A stretch of 64,000 nt of DNA from Leptospira wolbachii serovar Codice str. CDC (GCF_000332515.2 NZ_AOGZ02000001.1:188501-252500); one strand, 5' to 3'; counted from the stretch's first letter, positions 53,487 to 63,515 are shown. Notes: generated by a model from the letters alone, not told the origin. Program-made: numbers and translations.

Positions 53487-53891
53487 TTAATGTTTTGAAA
53501 CTAATTTTTTTCCGAGCCAAGTAAATGGAAGAAAGGATAACAAACTAATGGAAACAAACCACAAAGGTTGACCAGGAAGAAAGATAAAAAAATTAAAAAC
53601 ACTCGCAAGAGTAAGAAGGCTACCAACTAAAATTACCATCAAGGAATCATGGTTTTTACTTAGTTTTGTCGTTACAATACCACTAACCAAGGAACCAAAT
53701 ATATATCCCAAGTATACTGGTATGTATGCGGATGTAGGTAGGTTTGTCATAAAAGTTTTTAGTAATTCTGGATTGGCCAGGATCTCATCACTTGGTGGTT
53801 TCACGTAAAAAGAATTTAGAAACTCGAAGGTCATCATGATGGCCATTGCCGAAACCAATCCAACAAGTATAGAAATACTATTTTTAACCAC
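53487..53891 (-). CDS. Small integral membrane protein
   Basis: A 134-residue protein with four transmembrane helices, GTG start with GGTGGT just upstream. Glycine-rich small-residue motifs (LGYIFGSLVSGIVTTKLSK) suggest tight helix packing. No family recognised with confidence. It lies 65 bp after the DoxX-like gene on the same strand and may be co-transcribed with it. Confidence 0.6.
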   Translation of the reverse strand: MVKNSISILVGLVSAMAIMMTFEFLNSFYVKPPSDEILANPELLKTFMTNLPTSAYIPVYLGYIFGSLVSGIVTTKLSKNHDSLMVILVGSLLTLASVFNFFIFLPGQPLWFVSISLLSFLPFTWLGKKLVSKH

Positions 53892-53956
53892 AACACCACC
53901 TACAGATACAATCAGGAAGTATCATCTATGCCGAAAAGCAATCTGAAAATTGTAAT

Positions 53957-54388
53957 TTAGTTTTTACTCTTCGCACGAAAGTCTTGCCAAGACCCACAAC
54001 TCCAAATGGCCCAAAGTATAAGCACCGGTTGAAAGAACAAACGTATCAAACGAGCTCTATCAGTATCCAAACCAAAAGCGCTGATCCCATTCACATATTG
54101 AGATATGTTTCCGGGGAAAATCATCACAAAAAACAAAGCGACTATCCAACCAACTTGCACTTGTTTGCTGCGAAGAAAAATCAAAGATAAACCCAAGCTG
54201 ATTTCCACCACCCCCGACAATAACACAACTAAATCAGCATCAATTGGCAACCAAGTTGGCACCTGGGCCAAAAACTCTGTCCTATGCCATGTTAGGTGGC
54301 CGGTTCCAGCGAAAACCAAAAAAGCTCCGAGCAGGATCCGTAGCGTGGTTTGAAAGACATTTCTATCCGTTGTGTTCGTTTGATTCAT
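53957..54388 (-). CDS. DoxX-family membrane protein
   Basis: A 143-residue protein with four transmembrane helices. RILLGAFLVFAGTGHLTWHR, VVEISLGLSLIFLRS and GWIVALFFVMIFPGNISQYVNG follow the DoxX/DoxX-like pattern with a His-rich first-helix end. Such proteins are linked to membrane redox or thiol stress; the exact role is unknown. Divergent from the TonB receptor gene. Confidence 0.82.
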   Translation of the reverse strand: MNQTNTTDRNVFQTTLRILLGAFLVFAGTGHLTWHRTEFLAQVPTWLPIDADLVVLLSGVVEISLGLSLIFLRSKQVQVGWIVALFFVMIFPGNISQYVNGISAFGLDTDRARLIRLFFQPVLILWAIWSCGSWQDFRAKSKN

Positions 54389-54456
54389 GAAGCTTTAGAC
54401 TAAAAAAATGCGGAGATCGCCAGACCAAGCCTGACTCTCGAGGAAAATCCCTAATT

Positions 54457-54485
54457 TTGATATTGAGTCCTATTCTCACTATTTT
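54457..54485 (+). promoter_or_regulatory. Promoter with Fur-like box for the TonB-dependent receptor
   Basis: -35 TTGATA (54457-54462) and -10 TATTTT (54480-54485) are 17 bp apart. The spacer contains, exactly centred, TGAGTCCTATTCTCA (54464-54478), which keeps 11 of 14 defined bases of the 7-1-7 Fur/PerR-type site TGAGAAT-N-ATTCTCA. The same TGAG-N7-CTCA design in the same place occurs before the PepSY gene. A repressor bound here would block polymerase. Confidence 0.6.
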
Positions 54486-54521
54486 ATAGACAGCGAAGGA
54501 GTAAGGCGAAGGAATGGCCGT

Positions 54522-56903
54522 ATGAGTTCCCATTTTGAGAATCGTTCTCACATAGAGTTGCCACCCGCCCTCCCGATTTTCTCCTCATTCCAGCCCTCCT
54601 TCACTAAAAACAGCAGTTTGTTTTTTATTTTTATTCTCTGTCTCTTTTCCGCCCCCCTTCTCGCTCAAAACACAGAGAAAAAACCAGACCCCGTAAAAGA
54701 AGGACTGGAAACGAGCCCGAGTGTAGGGTCCAAACCTACTGAACAAGGGATCCGTGTTACTGGCAAAAAAGACCCGAGAGATCGGGAGATCCTTCGGACT
54801 CCAAATAGTATCAGCCGTTTGAACGAACAAGACATCCAAGACGCTGGTATCAATCGAACCAACGATATCGATAAACAGGTCCCGAATTTTTCCATCATCG
54901 ATTCGGGATCACGTAACTTTACATATTTTAACATACGAGGGATGCGAAGTATTGCCTTCAGTGAACCGGCTGTGGGTTTAATTTTAGATGGGATTCCTCT
55001 GAACGACAATGTAGCGCTTAACACTGAGTTATATGGTATTGAGAATATCGAAGTGTATCGTGGAAGTCAAGCAACCTTGTTTGGAAAAAACTTTCAAGGA
55101 GGTGTCGTTGAAATCCGCACTAAAAAACCAACTAATGTTGCTGAAGGGAAAATTACTTTCGATGCCGGAAATTATAAAAAACAAGAAACATCTGTTTATT
55201 ACAATGCACCCATCATCAAAGATAAATTATTTTTTGGAATCGCAGGTAAAACTACGGAACGAGAAGGATACCTATCAAACGTAACAGGATTTTATTATCC
55301 AACCAATCGACCTTATGAAGCTCCTGTAGAAATTTATAAAACCCATCCCGATGGTAGGAAGGGAAAAGCGGGGCGCTTCCGTTTGTTCTTCACTCCGAAC
55401 GATATCTTTGAGGCTGACTTACAAGTCAGTGCCGAAAGTTTCGATGATGGTTCTCTCAACTTAGTCAATTATTTAGGTGCCAAATCGGAAAGAGAAAAAG
55501 CCTTATTACAAGGCTGTGTTGCCATGCCTTCCAACTGTTCCAAGTTATATGGAACATATACAAACAGAGTCAACGGAGATAGAAAAGTCTACTGGGATTA
55601 TGAAGGGAAAAGTAATGTTACAGGGAATACGTACTCTCTCGCAACGACTACAAAATTGCCTCATGCAAATCTCAAAACAGCATCTGCCGTTCGTAAGATG
55701 GACATTGACCCGATCACCGCCGATTCAGATTTTACAACAATAGATCAGAACAGATCCATCTATGTAGAAAAGGCAACAACATTCCTAAACGATATATTTG
55801 TCGAATCGAAAGACAAAAATGACCCCTTCCAGTTTAAAGCGGGTATTTATTCATCGAACAAAATAACTAATATAGATCAAGCAAGGGAACATAGATCCCC
55901 AGTTTACGTCATAAATGATTTTCCAGGTCTAACTGCACCGACAAGAGAGAAAAATTTATCAAGACTACAAGACCGTAATATTAGTTTTTATACTCATAAC
56001 AGTTATACATTTGCCGAGAAATTTACGTTTACAATCGGTGCAAGGTTAGAACGACAAGAAAGCCGTCTATCACATACAGAACAAGCAGAGGGCATTTCAC
56101 GGGCAGGTAATCCACTCGGAGAAACTTTTGTAATGTCTGAACCTTACTCAATTAACAATAGTTACAACTACAATGTTTCTCGTTTTATTTTTGATTACAA
56201 ACCAATCGAGAATCTAATGTTTTTTATTGGTTTTAGTCGTGGTTATAAAAATGCAGGTTACAGTACAGTCGTCAATATTCCAAACAGAGCCACATTCAAA
56301 CCTGAAATCAATGATACCATCGAAGCTGGAATCAAATCAGAATTTTTTAAAGGAAAATTTGGATTAAAATACACCCAGTTCTATACAGAAACGCAAGACT
56401 TCCATGTGGTCCGAGCAATCAACCTTTCCCAATATGTAAACCTCAATGCAGAACTTGTTACCATCAGAGGATATGAACTCGAAACATTTCTAAAACCACA
56501 CAAGGATGTGAAACTAGGTCTCTCGGCTGGTTATACCGAAGGAATTTTCAACAAGTTTCATGATTCTGTTCTCAATCGAGATTTTAATGGGAAGTGGGTT
56601 CATTTCATTCCTAAATACGATATCGTAAGTTACCTTCAATACAGAAACGAATATGGAATGTTTTTTCGATCTGAATTCCAGGCCGTTGGTCAAATGTATT
56701 TTGCAGCAGATAACACGGTATCTAGTGATCCATATTATGTAATCAACTCTAGGATTGGATACGAAACAGATACTCTCTCCGCTTACTTGTATATGAATAA
56801 TATCAACGATCGGTATTACTTCACTTCTTACATCGATGGGACATTCCAAGCAGTACCTGGTGCTCCCAAGACATACGGATTTATGTTGACTTATAAAATT
56901 TAA
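54522..56903 (+). CDS. TonB-dependent outer-membrane receptor
   Basis: A 793-residue receptor for energised uptake across the outer membrane. A long signal peptide (to LLAQ, about residue 49) precedes the plug: RTPNSISRLNEQDIQDAG, FNIRGMRS, VGLILDGIPLND and the IEVYRGSQATLFGKNFQGGVVEIRT-type plug end. The ~600-residue beta-barrel ends in TYGFMLTYKI. It is closest in layout to siderophore/Fe3+ receptors. The start ATG has AAGGA eight bases upstream. A Fur-like promoter and the PepSY neighbour favour iron as substrate. Confidence 0.9.
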   Translation: MSSHFENRSHIELPPALPIFSSFQPSFTKNSSLFFIFILCLFSAPLLAQNTEKKPDPVKEGLETSPSVGSKPTEQGIRVTGKKDPRDREILRTPNSISRLNEQDIQDAGINRTNDIDKQVPNFSIIDSGSRNFTYFNIRGMRSIAFSEPAVGLILDGIPLNDNVALNTELYGIENIEVYRGSQATLFGKNFQGGVVEIRTKKPTNVAEGKITFDAGNYKKQETSVYYNAPIIKDKLFFGIAGKTTEREGYLSNVTGFYYPTNRPYEAPVEIYKTHPDGRKGKAGRFRLFFTPNDIFEADLQVSAESFDDGSLNLVNYLGAKSEREKALLQGCVAMPSNCSKLYGTYTNRVNGDRKVYWDYEGKSNVTGNTYSLATTTKLPHANLKTASAVRKMDIDPITADSDFTTIDQNRSIYVEKATTFLNDIFVESKDKNDPFQFKAGIYSSNKITNIDQAREHRSPVYVINDFPGLTAPTREKNLSRLQDRNISFYTHNSYTFAEKFTFTIGARLERQESRLSHTEQAEGISRAGNPLGETFVMSEPYSINNSYNYNVSRFIFDYKPIENLMFFIGFSRGYKNAGYSTVVNIPNRATFKPEINDTIEAGIKSEFFKGKFGLKYTQFYTETQDFHVVRAINLSQYVNLNAELVTIRGYELETFLKPHKDVKLGLSAGYTEGIFNKFHDSVLNRDFNGKWVHFIPKYDIVSYLQYRNEYGMFFRSEFQAVGQMYFAADNTVSSDPYYVINSRIGYETDTLSAYLYMNNINDRYYFTSYIDGTFQAVPGAPKTYGFMLTYKI

Positions 56904-56918
56904 ACTCTGGAGACAATT

Positions 56919-57482
56919 ATGAAAACAAAACTAAAAACCCTTCTCACCCTAATAACCATTGGTTTCACCGTATTCCAATGTGATCTTTTTGATCCCAAAT
57001 CCAAGGTATCAAACGATGATTTGGTAGCAATGTTGGGCTTACAACAGATTTACGCAAATAGTTTGAGCGAGGGTCAAAAACTTGGTCTTAACATTGCGTA
57101 TAGCCATCGTTTTAGCATAAAAAACGGTCCGCATCTTTTTTGTAGGGAATACTCAACAGCTTATCTAGAAAAACAAGCTGAATGGGAAAAAAACATGGAA
57201 CAAACATATACAACTATTGGAAACGCAATTGGAATTCAGATTGTTGTGGAAAAGTTTAATGGCCCATGTTCCATCAGCGACAAAATTAGTGCCTGCCATT
57301 ATGACGGTGTTGACGGAATCAATGACCTAATCCCTTACGCATACACTACAGAAGGAGAACACAAGTATCTAATTCCTGCGAACATTTATTATGGAGTAAC
57401 GGATTTAAAGAATGCTAAAGAAGCTTGTGAAAGATTCAAAGGAACTTACGTTTGTTACGATCCAAGTAAATGTTGGCAATAA
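56919..57482 (+). CDS. Lipoprotein of the TonB receptor operon
   Basis: A 187-residue predicted lipoprotein (signal peptide ending FTVFQC, Cys21) starting 15 bp after the receptor gene with a GGAG ribosome site. The mature protein has eight further cysteines, in pairs across its length (LFC, GPC, SAC, ACERF, YVC, KCWQ), consistent with disulfides. No family recognised. Operon position suggests that it helps the receptor, perhaps as a surface substrate-binding partner. Confidence 0.75.
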   Translation: MKTKLKTLLTLITIGFTVFQCDLFDPKSKVSNDDLVAMLGLQQIYANSLSEGQKLGLNIAYSHRFSIKNGPHLFCREYSTAYLEKQAEWEKNMEQTYTTIGNAIGIQIVVEKFNGPCSISDKISACHYDGVDGINDLIPYAYTTEGEHKYLIPANIYYGVTDLKNAKEACERFKGTYVCYDPSKCWQ

Positions 57483-57490
57483 ACTAACGA

Positions 57491-58585
57491 TTACACAGAA
57501 GAACTCAAAGGAATTTTTTGGGTTCTTCTTCTTTTATTCTTTCTCTTAATATAAAATATACTAATTCCACTAATAGCAAGAATCGCTGGAGTAAGACCCC
57601 CGATCACCCAGACTACCTTACTCAAATGATTGGCAAAGGTTCCAAAATGAAGGGGCCGGAATGAATCTAATATTTGATTCCAGAATCTTTCTTTTGACAT
57701 ATCAACCTTATCAAATATATTTTTAGATTTCACATCATAGCGAACATAGGAACCGTACCGGCTTTCAAATCCAGAAGAATCAAAACGATTCCCATAAATT
57801 CCAATCGGTTCACCTTTAGAGTGGTGTGGAAAAGAAACGTATCCCAATCGGAATCCAGGAATTTCCATTTTTGTTTGTTCTAGCAATTGATTGATCGAAT
57901 CCTCTGCTTTCCACAAATGGTGAACTACTTTTTCTTCTGGATATCGAAGTATCACTGTATCTCGTAAACTCCACCATCCGCCAGTGATTGCCAGAATCAA
58001 ATGAAACCAGACTGCGTTAATACCAACAAACTTGTGCAAGTCGGAAAATAGAATTTGTATACTGTCTTTCCAGCGCAGACGAAACAAACTTATCCAAAAT
58101 CGTTTGTAAAGTTTGATCCCACTAATCACCAAAAACAAATAGATTAAGGCAATACATCCTGTAAGAAAGTAACCCACCCCACCGAGAAAAAGACTATAAT
58201 GTAAAACTAATAAAAATCCATAGAGGCTATCACTGCGATCCTCTTTCAGTTTCCCAATGACTTTACCATTGTATGGATTGATCAAGTAGACAGATTCGCG
58301 GCTAGGAATTTCTAAATTATGAAACCAAACTTGATCAGCTTGGCCATTTAAGTCAGAAACCAACCAACCCGCGACACTTCCTTCAGGAACTTGAGTTAAC
58401 AATTGTTTGTATAGTGTATCCAAGGACAACCGACGTTCTTCCACTACTAGGGAATGTGAGCCTGTAAGGGATTGAATTTCCTTCCCATAGACCAAAAGAG
58501 ATCCGGTCACACCCAAAACCAAAAGGAAACTCGCACCAAAGATCCCGAGTGCCAGATGCAGTTTATACCAAGTTTTTGCCTTCAC
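57491..58585 (-). CDS. PepSY-associated membrane protein
   Basis: A 364-residue protein with four membrane helices and a large periplasmic part, of the PepSY_TM family often found with siderophore receptors as a ferric-siderophore reductase-like unit. LHLALGIFGASFLLVLGVTGSLLVYG is the typical first segment (start at residues 6-8 of the chosen start), and IPSRESVYLINPYNGKVIG is a PepSY unit. GTG 58585 is chosen: it has AGGAG ten bases upstream and lies after the predicted transcription start. Earlier TTG/ATG codons to 58645 fall inside the promoter. Confidence 0.8.
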   Translation of the reverse strand: MKAKTWYKLHLALGIFGASFLLVLGVTGSLLVYGKEIQSLTGSHSLVVEERRLSLDTLYKQLLTQVPEGSVAGWLVSDLNGQADQVWFHNLEIPSRESVYLINPYNGKVIGKLKEDRSDSLYGFLLVLHYSLFLGGVGYFLTGCIALIYLFLVISGIKLYKRFWISLFRLRWKDSIQILFSDLHKFVGINAVWFHLILAITGGWWSLRDTVILRYPEEKVVHHLWKAEDSINQLLEQTKMEIPGFRLGYVSFPHHSKGEPIGIYGNRFDSSGFESRYGSYVRYDVKSKNIFDKVDMSKERFWNQILDSFRPLHFGTFANHLSKVVWVIGGLTPAILAISGISIFYIKRKNKRRRTQKIPLSSSV

Positions 58586-58616
58586 AAACGATAAGCTCCT
58601 AAAGAAGAATAGATCC

Positions 58617-58645
58617 ATATTAATGAGAACGCGTCTCATTTTCAA
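58617..58645 (-). promoter_or_regulatory. Promoter with Fur-like box for the PepSY gene
   Basis: On the minus strand, -35 TTGAAA (58640-58645) and -10 TAATAT (58617-58622) are 17 bp apart. The spacer holds, exactly centred, the perfect dyad TGAGAACGCGTCTCA (58624-58638; extended AATGAGA-N5-TCTCATT). It shares TGAG-N7-CTCA and its position with the receptor promoter. Confidence 0.6.
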
Positions 58646-58761
58646 CTAAATCTTCTCTCAGCGGAGTCCCGCCTGAAAAGGGATTCATCACCAAAATCTC
58701 CAATTGCCTAAAAAATCCGAGTTCCCAATCAGAAATGACTGTTCCACTTTAATGTTAAACT

Positions 58762-59949
58762 ATGTTACAGCTTTCAACCTTACGTTTCAACCGCCGGGAA
58801 TTTGCCGGTGCCTTTGGGGATATTGGAACGGACTTCCCCCTCCTTGTTGCGATGATTCTTGCCGCTGGACTCGACACACCAAGTGTGTTCATTGTGTTCG
58901 GATCGATGCAGATATTAACGGGGCTGGTTTATAAAATGCCTATGCCTGTCCAACCACTGAAAGCCATGGCAACTCTAGTCATTACCGGAAAAATTGCAGG
59001 GCCCATTGTATTAGGTGCAGGGATTGCCATCGGAACTATCATGTTTTTTCTTTCCTTATTTGGGTTTCTTGATCGCCTAACAAAATTAATTCCCAAAGCG
59101 GTGGTTCGAGGGTTACAGTTTGGATTAGGTGTTAGTTTGTGCCTACTAGCTTGTAAGGAATATATCCCGGCCGAACAAACGAGAGGATACATTCTCGCAG
59201 CTATCTCTTTTATCATCATAGTGTTGTTACTGGATCACAAAAAATACCCCGCTTCACTTTTTGTCATTTTACTCGGTATTATCTATTCGGTGACCTTCCA
59301 TTTTAATCTTACGATCATACAAAGTAACGTAGAAGTTCATATTCCAAAATTATTTTTACCAGATGCAGATATGATCCTGAAAGGTTTTGTGTTATTGGCA
59401 ATTCCCCAAATCCCGCTGTCTTTGGGAAATTCCATCCTTGCCACCAAACAAGTATCTGATGACTTATTTCCAGATAGAAAACCTATCAGCGTCAAAAAAA
59501 TTGGATTCACTTATTCGCTGATGAATTTGATCTCTCCTCTCTTTAGCGGAATTCCATGTTGTCATGGAGCTGGTGGGATGGTAGGCCATTATACTTTTGG
59601 CGGAAGGACAGGAGGTTCTGTGGTGATTTATGGTTCCCTATACATTATTCTTGGGCTTTTTTTTGGGAATGGGATCCAAAACATAATCAAAACATTTCCG
59701 CTACCGATGCTTGGTGTGATTCTTTTTTTTGAGGCCCTCTCCCTTATTACCTTAATGAAAGATACAATCCAAAACAAAAGAGAGTTTATTATCGCAATCC
59801 TCACAGGCATGATCGCTTTTGGACTTCCTTATGGATTTTTGATTGCGATGGTAGTGGGGACGAGTATCTATTATTCACCAATTGCACTCGCAACATTATC
59901 TACATTAGGCGATTTACAAAAAAAGACAAGCGAAACCGTAAATAAATAA
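58762..59949 (+). CDS. MOT1-type molybdate transporter
   Basis: A 395-residue inner-membrane protein with about ten helices. EFAGAFGDIGTDFPLLVAM, KMPMPVQPLKAMATLVI and GIPCCHGAGGMVGHYTFGGRTGG are the two-part signature of the MOT1 (sulfate/SulP-related) molybdate transporter family. It converges with the molybdenum-dependent nitrate reductase gene, which gives it an obvious job: supplying Mo for the cofactor. Sulfate cannot be excluded as a substrate from sequence alone. Confidence 0.88.
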   Translation: MLQLSTLRFNRREFAGAFGDIGTDFPLLVAMILAAGLDTPSVFIVFGSMQILTGLVYKMPMPVQPLKAMATLVITGKIAGPIVLGAGIAIGTIMFFLSLFGFLDRLTKLIPKAVVRGLQFGLGVSLCLLACKEYIPAEQTRGYILAAISFIIIVLLLDHKKYPASLFVILLGIIYSVTFHFNLTIIQSNVEVHIPKLFLPDADMILKGFVLLAIPQIPLSLGNSILATKQVSDDLFPDRKPISVKKIGFTYSLMNLISPLFSGIPCCHGAGGMVGHYTFGGRTGGSVVIYGSLYIILGLFFGNGIQNIIKTFPLPMLGVILFFEALSLITLMKDTIQNKREFIIAILTGMIAFGLPYGFLIAMVVGTSIYYSPIALATLSTLGDLQKKTSETVNK

Positions 59950-59964
59950 AAGCCTCACTCCTAA

Positions 59965-60008
59965 ACATAAGAACTTATTTAGTTTTTCGACTAAGTAAAT
60001 TCTTATGT
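59965..60008. terminator. Bidirectional hairpin between molybdate transporter and nitrate reductase genes
   Basis: A 19-bp stem with two imperfect pairs (left arm from ACATAAGAAC, right arm ending TTCTTATGT) and loop TTTTCG. It covers the gap between the convergent genes and includes the nitrate reductase stop codon (60003-60005). No long T tract follows on either side. Confidence 0.6.
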
Positions 60009-63000
60009 AAGACTCACCATTTCTCGAATGATTTTATTCACTTCAAGACGACAACTTCCACATCCAGTGCCAGCACCGGTTGATGTCATAATGGATTCTA
60101 AATTGCAAGAGCCTTTTTTAAATTCTTCTTCGATATTTCCCCGGCCCACACTATTACAGGAACAGACAAGAGCACCTTTTGGTGGTTTGGCGGTTGTTCC
60201 GCCGGAGAGTAACTTTCCTCTTTTATCACCAAGTTCTACTCCACTTGCAATTAAGTTCTTATATTCGACAAATTCTGTTTTGTCTCCGATAAGAATGGCG
60301 CCGACGAGCTTATCACCCTTCACAATACATTTTTTATAACGTCTTCTCTTCCGATCTAAAAAAACAATCTCTTCGTATTCATCAGATAAATTTTCAAAAG
60401 AAACACCCGGAAGCCGGAGTGATACCAACTCAAGCCCAGGTATTTTCAAAAGATTGGAATGTAAAGATCCGGAGTATGTTTTGTATTTATAACCAAATAT
60501 ATGTGAGGCGGCGACTTTCGCTTGTTCCTCTGCCGCGAGAACCGTTCCATATACGCCACTAACATGTTCTGCAACCTCTCCAATGGCGTAAATATCTGGA
60601 TCACTCGTTTGTAAAAATTCATTTACCTTAATTCCCTCACCTAATTCAAACCCGAGTCCCTTTGCCAAATGCAAATTGGGGCTTGTTCCCATGGCATAAA
60701 CAATTCCATCTGGATGAAGTTTACGCCCATCTTTTAACTCTACATTGGTGATGCGGCCGTATCCATTGACTTTTGCAATTTCTGAATTAAAAAGTATTTC
60801 GATTCCTCTATTTAAAATCTCTTCTTTTAAGATATCACAAGCCACCACATCCAATTGTTTGGACATCAAACGATCCGTCCTTACAAGGACGGTGACTTTG
60901 ACATTTAAAGACTTTAGGGCTGCGGCTAGTTCCAAACCAAGAAGGCCACCACCTACAATCAGGGCATGGGAATCTGGAACAAAAAAACCTTTGATTCTGT
61001 CCGCATCGGTTTTCGCACGCAAACTAAAAACTCCCACCATATCGGGTGTTATGGATTTAGGGATTTGCGGAGAACTTCCTGTAGCAAGGATTAGTTTGTT
61101 ATACGAGTGCGAATTACCAAAGGAATCTTTGACAATCTTTGCTTCTGGTAAAATTTCAGTAACCGAGGTAGAAGTATGAAGATTGATATTCCACGAGACT
61201 ACTTCTTCTGAATCCGCACTCGAGAGTTCATGAAATTCTTTTTCACCACTAATAAAATCAGGTAGCAGGATACGGTTGTATAAAGGATTCTCTTCCTTAC
61301 AAATCACTGTGATTTCATCATCGGGAGCTAAGTCTTTATAATTTTTTATAAATGCATGTGTACTATTCCCTCCACCAATGATTAGAATCTTTTCTTTTTC
61401 TTTGGTATATGGTTTTACTTGCACTGCCGAGATTTTAAAACCTGGTTGTTTGGAAAAAGGATCATAACTTTTACTTGTTAGGTTGTTTGCTCGCGACTCA
61501 TCGTTTTTATTTTTTTTCCCCCAATGCATGGGTAAAAAAACTGTCCCTTGTTTGATTGAATCCGTGATTTTAGTGCGCACACGTGCCACACCTCTTTCAT
61601 TCGAAACTTCAGCAATAGCACCATCCATAAGGTCCATTCGTTTTGCATCGTCTGGATGGATTTCCAAATATGGTTCCGATTTGTGTTCCATGAGTTTTTG
61701 CACTTTGCCCGTTCGGGTCATGGTATGCCACTGGTCGCGGATACGACCTGTGGTTAAAATAAAGGGATACTCATCTGATGTTTTTTCTGAAGTGTCTTCG
61801 GGAGACACATCAAAGATCTTTGCTCTTCCATTGGCACGATAAAAGATATGATCCGAAAATAAACGAGGTGTTCCTCCGTGATCCTTATGAGGATAAGGCC
61901 ACTGCACAGAACGTTTTTCCTTTAGAATGGAATAATCAAGTCCACTGATATCAATTTTAGTATTTTTTGTTAGTGCACAATGTTCTAAGAAAACATCTTC
62001 TTCCGACTGATAATCAAAGGAAGAACCAAAACCCATCTTCTCGGCAAATTTTTGAATGATAAGAGTATCAGCGAGTGCCTCACCCGGTGGATCAATGATT
62101 TTAGATAGATAAGTGACACGACGGTCGGAATTGGTCATGGTTCCTTGTTTTTCTGCCCACCCAGCTGCAGGAAGAACATAATCCGCATAAGGAATGGCAG
62201 CGGAATTCATCGATATATCCTGCACTACCACAAGTTCTGCGGCACGTAACCCTTGTTCTACCATGCGAGCATCGGGTAAACTTGTCGTTGGATTTGTACA
62301 AATAATCCACACGGCCTTCATCTTTCCAGTGCGAAGGTTTTCAAACATCTCTACTGCAGTAAAACCAGGTTTACTTTGGATGACTTCGGTTTCGACTCCC
62401 CAAAACTTCGCCACTTCCTCTCTATGATTTGCATTACTTAAATCACGGTGTGCTGGTAACAAATTTGATAGTCCACCGACTTCCCTTCCGCCCATGGCAT
62501 TGGGTTGTCCGGTAAGCGAAAAAGGACCACTTCCTGGTTTTCCAATTTTTCCAGTTAACAAAGATAAGTTGAGAAGAGCCAGGTTTTTGTTGACACCCAC
62601 CACACTTTGGTTGAGTCCCATCGCCCATAAAGATAAAAAACCTTTCGCATGACCAATGTATGAGGCCGCCAAATGAATGTCGCTTACAGGAATTCCACAA
62701 GTGATTGCAGCAGATTCTACATCGAAGTTTGATAAAAGTACTTTTAATTCTTCAATACCTTCTGTATGGGATTGGATGAATTCAGAATCGATCCAATTGT
62801 TTTGGATTAGAACCTTGGCGATTGCATGGAAAAGATAAATATCGGTTCCTGGATGGATTTGTAAATGTAGATCTGCTTCCTCACAAGTGTCCGTCCTTCG
62901 TGGATCCACAACAATGATCTTTACATCGGGATTGTTTTTTTTATGAGCTTCAATCCTACGAAACAAAATGGGATGACACCAAGCGGGATTAGCACCGGCA

Positions 63001-63515
63001 ATCAGGAAACAATCCGCAAGTTCAATGTCTTCGTAAGCAATCGGCACACTGTCTTCACCCAAAGCCATTTTGTATCCCACAACAGCCGAACTCATACAGA
63101 GCCTTGAGTTGGTATCAATATTATTGCTACCAATATATCCTTTGATGAGTTTATTAATAATATAGTATTCTTCAGTGAGGAGTTGGCCAGAAACATAGAA
63201 CCCAACAGAGTCCGGCCCATAAGTTTGAATCAATTTTTTGAATTTATCGGCGATTCCAGATAATGCATTATCCCAACTAACTTTCGATAGTGGAAGATTT
63301 TTATCTTTTCGATAAGAAGGATAGAGGATACGATCACTTCTATCCATCACCGTATAGTGCAAATTCATCCCTTTCGAACACAAAAGTCCCTTGTTCGCTG
63401 GATGGTCTTTGTCCCCTTCAATAGAAATCTCTGTAGAGCCAGTTTTGTGAACGGTAACTCCACAACCAACCCCACAATAGGAACAAGTCGATGCATAGGT
63501 TTCTTGGATCTGCAC
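60003..63515 (-). CDS. Assimilatory nitrate reductase fused to FAD/NAD(P) and [2Fe-2S] electron-transfer domains
   Basis: One polypeptide of about 1170 residues combining the NasA/NarB catalytic subunit and its electron donor. Numbered from the TTG at 63530: Cys16/19/23/51 bind the N-terminal 4Fe-4S; Cys145 (NSRLCMSS) is the Mo ligand; the molybdopterin part ends near 690. Residues ~712-1085 are a NirB/NasB-like FAD/NAD(P) reductase (ILIIGGGNSTHA, LILATGSSP, HALIVGGGLLGLELAAAL). The end is a BFD-type [2Fe-2S] site (CSC... CGSC, Cys1123/1125/1157/1160). GTG 63515 is preferred over TTG 63530, weakly. It should reduce nitrate to nitrite from NAD(P)H. Confidence 0.9.
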   Translation of the reverse strand: MQIQETYASTCSYCGVGCGVTVHKTGSTEISIEGDKDHPANKGLLCSKGMNLHYTVMDRSDRILYPSYRKDKNLPLSKVSWDNALSGIADKFKKLIQTYGPDSVGFYVSGQLLTEEYYIINKLIKGYIGSNNIDTNSRLCMSSAVVGYKMALGEDSVPIAYEDIELADCFLIAGANPAWCHPILFRRIEAHKKNNPDVKIIVVDPRRTDTCEEADLHLQIHPGTDIYLFHAIAKVLIQNNWIDSEFIQSHTEGIEELKVLLSNFDVESAAITCGIPVSDIHLAASYIGHAKGFLSLWAMGLNQSVVGVNKNLALLNLSLLTGKIGKPGSGPFSLTGQPNAMGGREVGGLSNLLPAHRDLSNANHREEVAKFWGVETEVIQSKPGFTAVEMFENLRTGKMKAVWIICTNPTTSLPDARMVEQGLRAAELVVVQDISMNSAAIPYADYVLPAAGWAEKQGTMTNSDRRVTYLSKIIDPPGEALADTLIIQKFAEKMGFGSSFDYQSEEDVFLEHCALTKNTKIDISGLDYSILKEKRSVQWPYPHKDHGGTPRLFSDHIFYRANGRAKIFDVSPEDTSEKTSDEYPFILTTGRIRDQWHTMTRTGKVQKLMEHKSEPYLEIHPDDAKRMDLMDGAIAEVSNERGVARVRTKITDSIKQGTVFLPMHWGKKNKNDESRANNLTSKSYDPFSKQPGFKISAVQVKPYTKEKEKILIIGGGNSTHAFIKNYKDLAPDDEITVICKEENPLYNRILLPDFISGEKEFHELSSADSEEVVSWNINLHTSTSVTEILPEAKIVKDSFGNSHSYNKLILATGSSPQIPKSITPDMVGVFSLRAKTDADRIKGFFVPDSHALIVGGGLLGLELAAALKSLNVKVTVLVRTDRLMSKQLDVVACDILKEEILNRGIEILFNSEIAKVNGYGRITNVELKDGRKLHPDGIVYAMGTSPNLHLAKGLGFELGEGIKVNEFLQTSDPDIYAIGEVAEHVSGVYGTVLAAEEQAKVAASHIFGYKYKTYSGSLHSNLLKIPGLELVSLRLPGVSFENLSDEYEEIVFLDRKRRRYKKCIVKGDKLVGAILIGDKTEFVEYKNLIASGVELGDKRGKLLSGGTTAKPPKGALVCSCNSVGRGNIEEEFKKGSCNLESIMTSTGAGTGCGSCRLEVNKIIREMVSLT

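Noticed and set aside
58586..58645. Longer N-terminus for the PepSY protein (TTG 58645, ATG 58639 or ATG 58618)
   Set aside because: These codons coincide with the -35 box, the dyad and the -10 box of a good promoter. A GTG at 58585 with AGGAG upstream gives the normal family start.
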